A DNA stretch of 64,000 nt, taken from Microbulbifer guangxiensis (GTDB taxonomy: Bacteria > Pseudomonadota > Gammaproteobacteria > Pseudomonadales > Cellvibrionaceae). The notes beneath the pieces are model-generated. The model searched no databases. It saw only the letters and a program-made list of their open reading frames with translations, and was not told the DNA's origin. Of the stretch, positions 44,437 through 53,018 are shown one piece after another. The stretch spans positions 124,001 to 188,000 of the forward strand of contig NZ_JAJSAQ010000006.1 of NCBI RefSeq assembly GCF_021729075.1. The letters run 5' to 3'. The position numbers were made by a program, and so were the translations under genes. The stretch's first letter is position 1, and every line of letters begins with the position of its first letter.

Positions 44437-46254
44437 ATGCGCACTTTTCTGGCCACCATCTTGGCCATCGTAGGATCCTTCTATGCCACCTATACGATCG
44501 GCATGGAAGATTCGGCTTTTGAGCAAGCCTTTAGCAACCTTCCAAAAAACGATAATCCAAATTACATTAGCGCCATACAGGATCTTCGTCTCCGCTGGAT
44601 TCTCGAAAGTCACCCAGAGGCAGCCACGTTTTCCGGCCAACCCGGGCCGGTGCATGCCTGGACCGATTACTCACTAACTGCAATCGAACGGCGCCAGTCT
44701 CAGCTCAGGAGAATGCTTGGATTGATACGCAATCTGGACCCAAGCACGCTGTCGTCGGATCAGCGCATCGACTACCAATTGCTATACCATGACCTTCGAA
44801 CTGAGGTTCAAGGATTTGAATTCCCCAACCATCTCATGCCGCTCAATAAAATGGAGGGCATCTACCGCGATGTGCCACGGGTATTCGGTGCGATGCCCAG
44901 GCGTAATACCCAGGATTTTGAAACGATCCTTCAGCGACTCGAGGCCTTGCCGAACCTTATCCAGCAGGTCGAAGCCCTAATAAGGGAAGGTCTGTCCCAA
45001 GGTATCACACCTCCACAAGTCACTCTGCATGGGCTACCGGAGCAGATCCGTGGCTTAATACCGCAAGAACGCTCAGAGAGTCCTCTTTTGGCGCCATTTC
45101 GCGATATGCCAGATACCATCGCACAATCCGAGCAGGAGCGTTTACGAAAGCGTGCGAATGCAATTTATGCTGAGTCCGTGGCGCCGGCCTGGCGCGCATT
45201 GTCTGATGTGATCGAGCAGGAATACATTCCCAATGCCCGAGTCGAGACGCCATTTACCAGCCTCCCTAATGGAAAGCGCTGGTATGCCCATAAGATTTTT
45301 GAAAACACTACAACGAGCCTTGGTGCCGAAGAAATACACAGGATCGGTCTTTCGGAGGTTAGTCGTATACGTGACAAGATGGATTCCATAATTGCGCGAA
45401 CGAATTTCAAGGGCAATTTTCTTGAGTTTACTGAGTTTCTCCGTAACGACCCACGCTTTTACTATACGCGTGAGGAGGAGCTGCTCCGAGGTTTCCGAGA
45501 TATCGCCAAACGTATCGATGGTGAACTTCCAAAGCTGTTCGGTACACTTCCCCGGCTTTCCTACGGAGTAAAGCCAATGCCAGCCTACCGAGCGAAAGCC
45601 GAAACTAGTGCACGCTACTTATCAGGCTCACTCGAAAATGGTCGCGCCGGGTTGTTTTGGGTCAATACTTATGACCTCCCTAGCCGTCCTAAATGGGGTA
45701 TGGAGTCACTGACAATTCATGAGGCTGTACCCGGTCACCATTTGCAGATCGCGATCGCCAATGAACTACCACTACACCCCTTACGCCGCTGGGGTCAATA
45801 CACTGCCTTCACTGAGGGCTGGGCTCTTTACGCTGAGAGCTTGGGATATGACCTGGGCCTTTACACCGACCCTTACAGCGAATTCGGAGCCCTCACAGAT
45901 GAGATGATGCGTGCAGTGCGTTTAGTGGTGGATACCGGGATGCATCAGTTGGGATGGAGCCGAGAGCAAGCCAGGGAGTACTTTCTCGCCAACACTTCGA
46001 AACCTGTGCACGAGGTGTCGGTAGAAATCGACCGTTATTTAGTGTGGCCGGGACAGGCTCTCAGTTACAAGCTGGGCCAGCTCCAGATTAAAGCGTTACG
46101 CGCCCAGGCTGAGGCACAGCTTGGTGGAGACTTTGATATTCGCGCCTTCCATGACCACCTGCTGAGCGCAGGGCCACTGCCACTTAAAGTATTGGAAGCC
46201 CGCATGGCCAAATGGTTAATAGTCGAATCTGAGCGACGTGGAATAGACACCTAA
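44437..46254 (+). CDS. Secreted DUF885 family metallopeptidase-like protein
   Basis: The 605-residue product has a signal peptide (residues 1-21) and matches DUF885. It has YLSGSLENGRAGLFWVNTYDL, the zinc-type motif ESLTIHEAVPGHHLQ (His428-Glu429 and His434/His435) and TAFTEGWALYAESLG with a third acidic ligand. The C-terminus is YLVWPGQALSYKLGQLQI. DUF885 proteins resemble M2/M32-type peptidases, and the family is usually annotated as lipoprotein or peptidase of unknown substrate. Its place at the end of the opp operon suggests it trims peptides before or after uptake. Confidence 0.85.
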   Translation: MRTFLATILAIVGSFYATYTIGMEDSAFEQAFSNLPKNDNPNYISAIQDLRLRWILESHPEAATFSGQPGPVHAWTDYSLTAIERRQSQLRRMLGLIRNLDPSTLSSDQRIDYQLLYHDLRTEVQGFEFPNHLMPLNKMEGIYRDVPRVFGAMPRRNTQDFETILQRLEALPNLIQQVEALIREGLSQGITPPQVTLHGLPEQIRGLIPQERSESPLLAPFRDMPDTIAQSEQERLRKRANAIYAESVAPAWRALSDVIEQEYIPNARVETPFTSLPNGKRWYAHKIFENTTTSLGAEEIHRIGLSEVSRIRDKMDSIIARTNFKGNFLEFTEFLRNDPRFYYTREEELLRGFRDIAKRIDGELPKLFGTLPRLSYGVKPMPAYRAKAETSARYLSGSLENGRAGLFWVNTYDLPSRPKWGMESLTIHEAVPGHHLQIAIANELPLHPLRRWGQYTAFTEGWALYAESLGYDLGLYTDPYSEFGALTDEMMRAVRLVVDTGMHQLGWSREQAREYFLANTSKPVHEVSVEIDRYLVWPGQALSYKLGQLQIKALRAQAEAQLGGDFDIRAFHDHLLSAGPLPLKVLEARMAKWLIVESERRGIDT

Positions 46255-46582
46255 AGCATCTGATTGACACCCAACTTTCCCCTTACCGACGAAGACCAAT
46301 AGTGCGTGGAGCAGCGCACTTCCATCAACATTATGTTTGTTGGGGCCTTACGCAACCAAAACCAACCAATATAGGCCCCAACGCTAGCTCTTTGGCGCCT
46401 GCCCGGGGCGCCAATTCAACTCCTCTCACCCGTTGTGGCTCCCTAATCCCCACAGATCCCCGTAGCGTCTTCTATCCTGTTCAAGCCCCTCCATCCGCCC
46501 GGAACGCGGGTCTGCCCCTCTGTGCAGGGACCAGTTCGATGGCAGCAACTACGGAGGGGAAAACAGCGAAAGGACTTCGATC
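46255..46582 (+). other. Intergenic stretch with two hairpins
   Basis: There is no gene. An imperfect GTTGGGGCC/GGCCCCAAC inverted repeat (46339-46382, loop about 20 nt) and a compact TTGGCGCC/GGCGCCAA hairpin (46392-46414) lie between the opp operon and the amidohydrolase gene. Neither has a U-run, so they may be weak terminators or other RNA structures. Confidence 0.5.
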
Positions 46583-47701
46583 ATGGCTTTACGGTTTCGG
46601 GGAATGGGCGCCCTGTTCGCCCTCACTCTCTCGTTCTCAGGCACTTCCCTGACGCAGGAGCAGGACTCCGGGGACTACTTGTTCCACGACTCCCATTTTC
46701 ACCTGACCAACTATGTGCAGAAAGGCACGCCGATCGAGAAGTATCTGGAGATCATGGGCGACAAAGTTGGGCGCTCGACATTGTTCGGCATCCCGTTGCA
46801 GCAGACCTGGTCCTACGAGAATTCCGGGGATTTCGCACCGACCTATTACCTGCATACCGATGCCCCGCTGTATTACTACTCCTTCACCGACGCTTTTATT
46901 GCCAATGCTTACCTGTCCCTGCCGGAAGAGCAGCGAACGCGCCTGGACCCGATGATTACCGGCTTCAACCCGGCGGACATGTATGCGGTCGACCATATCC
47001 GCCGCGTACTGGAAACCTATCCGGGCGTTTTCAGCGGCATCGGTGAATTCACGATTCACAAGGAATTTGTCTCTCCCAAGGTCGCCGGTGATGTCGCCAG
47101 CCTCACCGATCCGGCACTGGATCGGGTATTCGACTTTGCAGGTGAAGTGGGCCTGGTGGTCATTCTTCACAATGACATCGACATTCCGTTCGCAAAGGAG
47201 GGGGCGACACCTGTCTATCTGGAACAGATCAAGGAGACTCTCAGGGACCACCCGGAAACCTCCATCATCTGGGCCCACACCGGGCTGGGACGGGTTGTCC
47301 ACCCGGCCCAAGCCTCGGCCAGTGCCACCGAGCGCAGCCCGCGCCACCTGGAAATCATCGAAGGCATGCTACGGGACCCGAAGCTCAAGCATGTGAACTT
47401 TGACATCTCCTGGGATGAAGTCGCGAAGTATGCCATCGCATCCCCGGAAGCCATTGAGCGCACCGCACGGATGCTCAACAAGTACCCCGATCGCTTCCTC
47501 TTCGGCACCGACAATGTGGCTCCGGCCGACCAGGAAACCCAGCTGAAAGTTTTCCATATGTGGGATCCGGTTTTTGCCAAACTGTCTCCTGAGGCGAAAG
47601 AGAAGATCCTCAAAGGCAACTATGAGCGCCTGTTCGATGAAGCCCGTAAAAAAGTACGCGCCTGGGAAGCCAAGAACGTCAAGCAGAAAGGAAGCAACTG
47701 A
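46583..47701 (+). CDS. Secreted amidohydrolase-family (TIM-barrel) protein
   Basis: The 372-residue product has an N-terminal signal peptide (about 1-24) and an amidohydrolase-2-like barrel: the metal motif FHDSHFHLT (His38, His40), GIGEFTIHKE, VVILHNDID, SIIWAHTGLGR and RFLFGTDNVAP with the catalytic Asp. Such enzymes hydrolyse or decarboxylate small carbonyl substrates; the target cannot be read. It is probably periplasmic. It lies 22 bp before a porin gene, which suggests co-expression for uptake and breakdown of a small molecule. Confidence 0.85.
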   Translation: MALRFRGMGALFALTLSFSGTSLTQEQDSGDYLFHDSHFHLTNYVQKGTPIEKYLEIMGDKVGRSTLFGIPLQQTWSYENSGDFAPTYYLHTDAPLYYYSFTDAFIANAYLSLPEEQRTRLDPMITGFNPADMYAVDHIRRVLETYPGVFSGIGEFTIHKEFVSPKVAGDVASLTDPALDRVFDFAGEVGLVVILHNDIDIPFAKEGATPVYLEQIKETLRDHPETSIIWAHTGLGRVVHPAQASASATERSPRHLEIIEGMLRDPKLKHVNFDISWDEVAKYAIASPEAIERTARMLNKYPDRFLFGTDNVAPADQETQLKVFHMWDPVFAKLSPEAKEKILKGNYERLFDEARKKVRAWEAKNVKQKGSN

Positions 47702-47723
47702 TTCGCTGCAGCAGGGAGTGCTT

Positions 47724-49214
47724 ATGCGACGCAAAACCCGATCACCCGCACTGTTGCTCGCGATCCTCACAATCGCAGGCACCCATACATGGGCTGCTCA
47801 AGAGCAGCGCCAGGATCAGGAGACAGAGGACCGGCTAAGGGAACTTGAAGCCCGGCAGCAGCAACTCGAAGTTGAGGTTCGACGGCGCGATGTGCGCATC
47901 GAGCAGCTGGAGCACGAGGCGGCGCATCGCGGCAACACGACGCCCGCCCAACCTCGAGCATCACAAATCAGCTACGAAGAGCCGGAGCAGAAAACCTGGG
48001 GCGCCTATGAGCCCGGCAAGGGCTTTGTTCTGGTGCGCTCCGACCTGGGCGAGGTGAATTTCTCCCTCTTTTCCTATGTCCGCTACCTGGACCAGGACGA
48101 TCTCGAGGACGAGTATACCGACACCTTCGGTCGCACGTTCGATGTGAGCATCCTCAACCAGATGCAGGTACAGAAGGTCAACCTGACTTTCAAGGGATGG
48201 CTGTTCGACCCGAAGTTCCAGTACCGTTTTTACACCTGGACCAGTAACTCCAACCAGGGGGAATCCGCCCAGGTGGTGGTGGCCGGCAAATTGTCTTATC
48301 TGTTTGATGAGCACTTCAATTTTGGCGCGGGTATTGATGCGCTCCCCACCACCCGCACCACTAACGGCACCTTCCCCACCTGGTTCCGCACCGACCACCG
48401 CACCATTGCCGATGAATTCTTCCGGGGCTCCTACACCACAGGCTTGTTTGCCTGGGGGGATATCACCGAGAAGTCTGACTACCGCATCATGCTCGGCAAC
48501 AATCTGAGCCAACTCGGTGTCAGCGCCAACGAATTGGATGATGACTTCGGCACTGTATCCGCTGCTGCCTGGTGGATGCCCACAACCGGCGAGTACGGAC
48601 CGGGTAACGGGTTTGGCGACTACGAGTTCCATACCGAGCCCGCCACGCTGTTCGGAATTCATTACACCCGCAGCCGCGAGGACGCCCAGGGCCAGCCGGA
48701 GGTCAACAGTTTCGACAACAGCCAGATCCGGCTATCGGATGGCACCCGGATCTTCTCCCCCGACCCTTTCGATATTGGTGTCAATATCCGGCGCGCCACC
48801 TACCAGATGGCAGCCCTCAATGCGGGCGTAAAGTTCTGTGGCTACTCCCTGGACGTGGAATACTACTACCGCGAAGTTGATCGCTTCACCACCGTTCTAC
48901 TGCCCAATGCGGACACCGATGCAACTCTGCCGGTGCAAAGACTGACCGACCAGGGCTTGCAGGTTCAGGCATCTACAATGCTCGTCCCCAGAACACTGCA
49001 GATGTACCTCTCCGGCTCCAAGATCAATGGGGAGTATGGCGACCCGTGGGATATGGCCTTTGGCTTCAAGTACTACCCGTTCAAACGGCGCGAAGTGCGC
49101 TGGACCACACAACTCCTGTATCTCGATGACTCACCGGTGGGTTACAACAGCGTGCCCTTTGCCTTTGGCGGAAATGGCGTTGTGCTGAATACGGAATTCG
49201 AAGTGGCCTTCTGA
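47724..49214 (+). CDS. Outer-membrane porin with N-terminal coiled coil (OprO/OprP-like)
   Basis: The 496-residue product has a signal peptide (1-26), a coiled-coil stretch (EDRLRELEARQQQLEVEVRR, about 34-70) and a C-terminal beta-barrel of alternating aromatic strands ending FEVAF, the usual terminal Phe of outer-membrane proteins. The strand pattern (VNLTFKGWLFDPKFQYRFYTW, MALNAGVKF-type) suits the phosphate-selective porin O/P group, although the substrate may differ. AGGGAG precedes ATG 47724; an ATG at 47574 lies inside the amidohydrolase gene and has no signal. Confidence 0.8.
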   Translation: MRRKTRSPALLLAILTIAGTHTWAAQEQRQDQETEDRLRELEARQQQLEVEVRRRDVRIEQLEHEAAHRGNTTPAQPRASQISYEEPEQKTWGAYEPGKGFVLVRSDLGEVNFSLFSYVRYLDQDDLEDEYTDTFGRTFDVSILNQMQVQKVNLTFKGWLFDPKFQYRFYTWTSNSNQGESAQVVVAGKLSYLFDEHFNFGAGIDALPTTRTTNGTFPTWFRTDHRTIADEFFRGSYTTGLFAWGDITEKSDYRIMLGNNLSQLGVSANELDDDFGTVSAAAWWMPTTGEYGPGNGFGDYEFHTEPATLFGIHYTRSREDAQGQPEVNSFDNSQIRLSDGTRIFSPDPFDIGVNIRRATYQMAALNAGVKFCGYSLDVEYYYREVDRFTTVLLPNADTDATLPVQRLTDQGLQVQASTMLVPRTLQMYLSGSKINGEYGDPWDMAFGFKYYPFKRREVRWTTQLLYLDDSPVGYNSVPFAFGGNGVVLNTEFEVAF

Positions 49215-49296
49215 GTTACGCCTGGTAAGCGACACGCCACCGACAGATCACGAGTCGCGCCCCAGATGCCCAAAACATAGCCAACAAGGCTGCGCC

Positions 49297-49321
49297 CGGC
49301 CGGGTCGCAAAAGACCGGCCG
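49297..49321. terminator. Hairpin between the convergent porin and small membrane-protein genes
   Basis: CGGCCGGGTC pairs with GACCGGCCG with one bulged G around a GCAAAA loop. No T-run follows on the plus strand. Next to it a 12-bp unit (CTCAGGCCCGAC) is repeated about 2.6 times (49344-49375). Confidence 0.4.
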
Positions 49322-49367
49322 CGGATTTGACGGGCCTCTGTCCTCAGGCCCGACCTCAGGCCCGACC

Positions 49368-49496
49368 TCAGGCCATGGCGATGTACATCAGTAACACGGC
49401 GGCCAGGCCAACGAGAAAGACCCAGCCCCAGAACTGGCGCAGGGAGCGTTCGATCTGGCGGGGAGACTTACGCGACTTCTTGCTCGAAGCTTTCAT
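49368..49496 (-). CDS. Small basic single-span membrane protein
   Basis: The 42-residue product starts MKASSKKSRKSPRQIERS, a very basic cytoplasmic segment, followed by one hydrophobic helix (FWGWVFLVGLAAVLLMYIA). It is preceded by an AAGGG ribosome site. The in-frame upstream ATG at 49592 overlaps the isoaspartyl peptidase gene. It is probably transcribed with that gene. The function is unknown. Confidence 0.5.
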   Translation of the reverse strand: MKASSKKSRKSPRQIERSLRQFWGWVFLVGLAAVLLMYIAMA

Positions 49497-49551
49497 ACCC
49501 AAACCCTTCTGTTGAAAAATCCGGTACTCAACAACACCGCCTGAGCGGCCA

Positions 49552-50586
49552 TTACTCTTTATCGAAGATACCAACATACAGAGGCTTGTCACTGGAGCGA
49601 CTGGCCCGGTACATGCCCGGCGTATTGAACGTCAGGGCAATGTTGCCGGCTGCGTCCATCACGATGACACCGCCGGTGCCGCCAACCGGGAGCAACACCT
49701 GATTGATGACCGCATCCGCTGCCTCTGCGACAGATTTGCCCTGGTACTGGACCCGCGCACAGATATCTGCAGCCACATTGAAGCGGATGAAATATTCGCC
49801 ATGGCCGGTGGCCGAAACCGCACAGGAGTCGTTATCAGCGAAAGTACCGGCACCGATAACGGGTGAATCACCAATCCGCCCATAGCGCTTGGCGGTCATG
49901 CCCCCGGTTGAGGTGCCCGCCGCCAGGTTGCCCGACTTGTCCAGAGCCACGGCACCGACAGTGCCCATGCGAAACGCCACCGGAAGCGCATTCACGGCGG
50001 CCTGCTCATTGCCCTTCTGACGTGTTTCGTCCTCGATTTTCTTCTTTGCCTTTTCCAGCTGCTGGCGACGACGCTCGGTATCAAACAGACTATTCTCCAC
50101 CCTCTTTACACCGCGGGAGTCGGCAAACTGCTCTGCGCCGGGACCCGCCAGCATTACATGGGGGGAATCCTCCATCACCATTCGCGCCAGGTCGATCGGG
50201 TTGCGCACAGTAGTCACCCCCGCCACGGCACCGGCACGGCGCGTCGCACCTTCCATGATGGAAGCATCCAGTTCATGGCGACCCTCATAGGTGTAAACAG
50301 CGCCGATGCCGGCATTGAACAGGGGCGAATCCTCCAGGATCCGTATCGCTGTCGTCACCGCATCCAGGCTGTCGCCGCCCTCTTCCAGTACCCGGTAACC
50401 GGCATTAACCGCTTCCGCAAGCTTCTCCCGGTAAGCACGCTCCTGATCCGCTGTCATTTTGCTCTTCTCGATGGTACCGGCGCCACCGTGGATGGCCATG
50501 GCGACCGGCCTCTCATCCGCCAGCACTGACGGGGCTGACAGCAAGGCGGCCATCAGGACGATATTCAGGGAACGAAACAGTTTCAT
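49552..50586 (-). CDS. Isoaspartyl peptidase / L-asparaginase (Ntn hydrolase), periplasmic
   Basis: The 344-residue precursor has a signal peptide (1-23) and the isoaspartyl-peptidase fold: MAIHGGAGTIEKSKM, LFNAGIGAVYTYEGRHELDASIM and the autoprocessing site MGTVGAVALD with nucleophile Thr209. GGMTAKRYGRIGDSPVIGAGTFAD follows. It is expected to split into two subunits and hydrolyse beta-aspartyl dipeptides or asparagine in the periplasm. The linker before Thr209 (residues about 170-200) is long, basic and removed on maturation. It lies near the peptide-uptake locus. Confidence 0.92.
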   Translation of the reverse strand: MKLFRSLNIVLMAALLSAPSVLADERPVAMAIHGGAGTIEKSKMTADQERAYREKLAEAVNAGYRVLEEGGDSLDAVTTAIRILEDSPLFNAGIGAVYTYEGRHELDASIMEGATRRAGAVAGVTTVRNPIDLARMVMEDSPHVMLAGPGAEQFADSRGVKRVENSLFDTERRRQQLEKAKKKIEDETRQKGNEQAAVNALPVAFRMGTVGAVALDKSGNLAAGTSTGGMTAKRYGRIGDSPVIGAGTFADNDSCAVSATGHGEYFIRFNVAADICARVQYQGKSVAEAADAVINQVLLPVGGTGGVIVMDAAGNIALTFNTPGMYRASRSSDKPLYVGIFDKE

Positions 50587-50859
50587 ATCATTGATATCTC
50601 TTATTATCGAATTCGGTGTCTGTTTTGGACGATATTAGTAGCACTTTGTGCCCGTTGGAGAAAGCCGGTTGCGTGCGACTGAGAGCTCGACTGTGGCCGG
50701 CTGGGGATTGGCCATTTTAATCGCCGTGATCGAAAGATTAAATTTCACGAATTTTTCCTGCGACACTACCATGGCGTCCAGCTGGCCAGAACTCCATGAT
50801 GAACTCTGGTCAAAAGTAAACTTAGTCACTCCGTTTTCAACTACGCCTCTGGAGGTTGC
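50587..50859. other. Divergent intergenic region
   Basis: Nothing is recognised here apart from the expected promoters of the two divergent genes. AT-rich sequence next to the peptidase start would suit a promoter, but no clear -35/-10 pair was found. Confidence 0.3.
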
Positions 50860-51537
50860 ATGAAAGTCCTGATGGTCCTGACATCTCACGATCAACTCGG
50901 CGATACCGGGAATAAGACCGGCTTCTGGCTCGAGGAGTTTGCCTCTCCCTATTATGTGTTCCGGGATGCCGGCGCCGAGATTACCCTTGCCTCTCCCGAG
51001 GGTGGCCAGCCGCCCCTGGACCCGAAGAGCGACGAGCCCGATTTCCAGACCGCGGCAACGGAGCGATTCAAGCAGGATACTGCGGCGCAACAGGCACTGG
51101 CCAATACCGTGCGCCTGAGTGAAGTGCGTGCCGATGACTTCGACGCGGTGTTCTATCCCGGTGGCCATGGTCCACTCTGGGACCTGGCCGAGAGCCAGGA
51201 CTCCCGGTCGCTGATCGAAGCATTCTTTAAGGCCGGCAAACCGGTGGGTGCCGTCTGTCATGCCCCGGCTGTCTTCCGCCATACCCAGGGCGCCGACGGT
51301 AAACCGCTGGTGGCTGGCAAGCAGGTGACCGGCTTCAGCAACTCTGAAGAGGACGCGGTGGGCCTGACGGACGTGGTGCCGTTTCTGGTGGAGGAAATGC
51401 TCAAGGAAAAAGGGGGCAATTACTCCAAGGGCGATGACTGGACAAGCCACGTGGTCAAGGACGGATTACTGATCACCGGCCAGAACCCGGCGTCTTCCGA
51501 TGCCACTGCGGAAGCGCTGCTGCAGATGCTGAAGTAG
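50860..51537 (+). CDS. DJ-1/PfpI-family (type 1 glutamine amidotransferase-like) protein
   Basis: The 225-residue product has the Hsp31-like layout: MKVLMVLTSHDQLGDTGNKTGFWLEEF with the catalytic-region Glu near residue 26, FYPGGHGPLWDL, and the nucleophile elbow GAVCHAPAVF with Cys133. The C-terminus is DWTSHVVKDGLLITGQNPASS. Members act as chaperones or glyoxalase/deglycase-type enzymes; the activity here is not decided by the sequence. It converges on endA. Confidence 0.9.
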   Translation: MKVLMVLTSHDQLGDTGNKTGFWLEEFASPYYVFRDAGAEITLASPEGGQPPLDPKSDEPDFQTAATERFKQDTAAQQALANTVRLSEVRADDFDAVFYPGGHGPLWDLAESQDSRSLIEAFFKAGKPVGAVCHAPAVFRHTQGADGKPLVAGKQVTGFSNSEEDAVGLTDVVPFLVEEMLKEKGGNYSKGDDWTSHVVKDGLLITGQNPASSDATAEALLQMLK

Positions 51538-51579
51538 TAGACCGGGCCTGGCCCGGCTCCAGCGGTTGCGCCCGCGCCC

Positions 51580-52413
51580 CTAGCCGCAGGCAGCCCGCAC
51601 AAACGGATTGTGGTTGCCCTGCACGGCAGCGATGCGCCGATCCCGCTCGCACTCGGCGGGATCGACCGGGTCGCGCTTGTCCCAGACCTCAAACAGCCGC
51701 AGTTGCGCGCCGGATATGGCGAGGCCGTAGGTGTCGGCCATATAAAAATAGGTGCGTGCGATATCACCACGCCGGTGACGGGGCGGCTCCACCGCGCGCT
51801 GCTTGAAATCCACCCGGAATTCCACCGCGCCATATTGCCCGGAGGGATACCCTCCGCCACTGCCGAACTCGGTAAAGCGGTAATTGCTGCGATCTCCGTT
51901 CAGCTCGCCAATGGTCGGCACCAGGTTGTGCATATCGGCCTCGGCCATGGCAAAAAGCGGATCATTGCGTGTGCATTCGCGGCGTCCGCCACTCTGCCAG
52001 CACTGACGCTGGTGGCCGATGACCCAGGCCGGCACCACATGCTCCCACTCAATGCGGCTCGCGCGGTTGGCATTCTTGCGCGGGCGGTAGCCACAGGTAG
52101 TCCACTCGGGCACCAGCTTTTTCCCCTGGGCGTGGAAACGGCAATTGGAATAAAAGCCGTAATGTGTTTCGGGGGATTCATACACCGTCTCGCGCAGAAC
52201 CCGCTTCGCCTGACGGAAGCTGGTGATCGCTTTCCTGCTGCTGCCTGCTCCCCCCCGGGGAGGCGCCACTGCCGTTACAGCGGTACTGGCGTTACGGTGA
52301 CAGTGATACTCCCCCCGCGCCCGATCATTGTGGCAACCGCTGGCATCCAGCCCGCCACCATGGGCAAAGGCAAGAAACGGCAGAAGCAGCAGAACAACAA
52401 GAAGCAGCGGCAT
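51580..52413 (-). CDS. endA: Secreted endonuclease I (EndA) with N-terminal YHYH motif
   Basis: The 277-residue product has a signal peptide (1-17), then a short YHYH-type domain (GCHNDRARGEYHCH, residues 26-39), a linker, and the endonuclease I domain (about 60-277). The nuclease active site is IEWEHVVPAW with His125; GHQRQCW and NLVPTIGELNGDRSNY are family landmarks. It would degrade extracellular or periplasmic DNA. The YHYH part probably binds a metal but its role is unknown. Confidence 0.93.
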   Translation of the reverse strand: MPLLLVVLLLLPFLAFAHGGGLDASGCHNDRARGEYHCHRNASTAVTAVAPPRGGAGSSRKAITSFRQAKRVLRETVYESPETHYGFYSNCRFHAQGKKLVPEWTTCGYRPRKNANRASRIEWEHVVPAWVIGHQRQCWQSGGRRECTRNDPLFAMAEADMHNLVPTIGELNGDRSNYRFTEFGSGGGYPSGQYGAVEFRVDFKQRAVEPPRHRRGDIARTYFYMADTYGLAISGAQLRLFEVWDKRDPVDPAECERDRRIAAVQGNHNPFVRAACG

Positions 52414-52769
52414 CCTGTATCCAAAAATATTCGACTAAGATATTTAAGGATTTTGCCGCCATAACCGTGGGACCGCCAGCGCCGGAATTCACATTTGATA
52501 AAAATTTTTCGGCTAGCGCTCAAGAAATCAACATCATTGGGGACTATCGTACCCATTACTGACGCCCAAGTAATTAGGCATATGGACTATAAGAAATATT
52601 GCTGCAATAGCCGTGCACTATGTATTGCATCCCAGATTTCTTCCGTTACAAACGTGGAACTTGTCACAAAAAAGCTTTTGTTCCACGTGGAGCCGTTGTA
52701 ATTCGAGCCAATTTTGTGCTGCAGGCAGCCGTGCAACTTTGCGAGCTGATATATCAAGACTGGTCCTGG

Positions 52770-52811
52770 GTCAAGCAAAAGGCTGTATATCCATACAGCC
52801 TTTTGCTTGAC
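52770..52811. repeat. Perfect 19-bp inverted repeat
   Basis: Nineteen bases (52770-52788) pair without a mismatch with 52793-52811 around ATCC. The core AAAAGGCTGTAT/ATACAGCCTTTT has the look of a bidirectional terminator. Confidence 0.8.
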
Positions 52812-52938
52812 GGTGACTTGGCGCACCCCGTCCGGGTGGCGCGGAACAACCTGATGCAAAGATGGGATGCGATGTGCTCTATCGGGCTATTTCAGAGGTG
52901 GGAATAACTGAGCATTTTGCTTTCATTTCGGCGATTTA

Positions 52939-52972
52939 AGCTATGCGCTGGACGCATAGCCTGTTTTTTTTG
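52939..52972 (+). terminator. Plus-strand rho-independent terminator with no upstream gene
   Basis: An 8-bp stem GCTATGCG/CGCATAGC with a CTGGA loop is followed by a run of eight T. Confidence 0.65.
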
Positions 52973-53018
52973 CCCAGGTATTGGCTTTATTTATATGCAG
53001 ATTTAAACAGGAAAAGGC

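Larger units (their letters stand above)
52414..53018. other. Intergenic region with three hairpins, possible small RNA
   Basis: No credible gene is seen in 605 bp. The stretch holds CGTGGAAC/GTTCCACG (52653-52687), a perfect 19-bp inverted repeat with an ATCC loop (52770-52811), and a GCTATGCG/CGCATAGC hairpin followed by CTGTTTTTTTT (52939-52970). The last has its T-run on the plus strand, yet both flanking genes are on the minus strand, so a plus-strand transcript seems to end here. Confidence 0.5.

Noticed and set aside
52620-52907. 95-codon plus-strand frame in the hairpin-rich gap
   Set aside because: It reads straight through the perfect inverted repeat and has no ribosome site.
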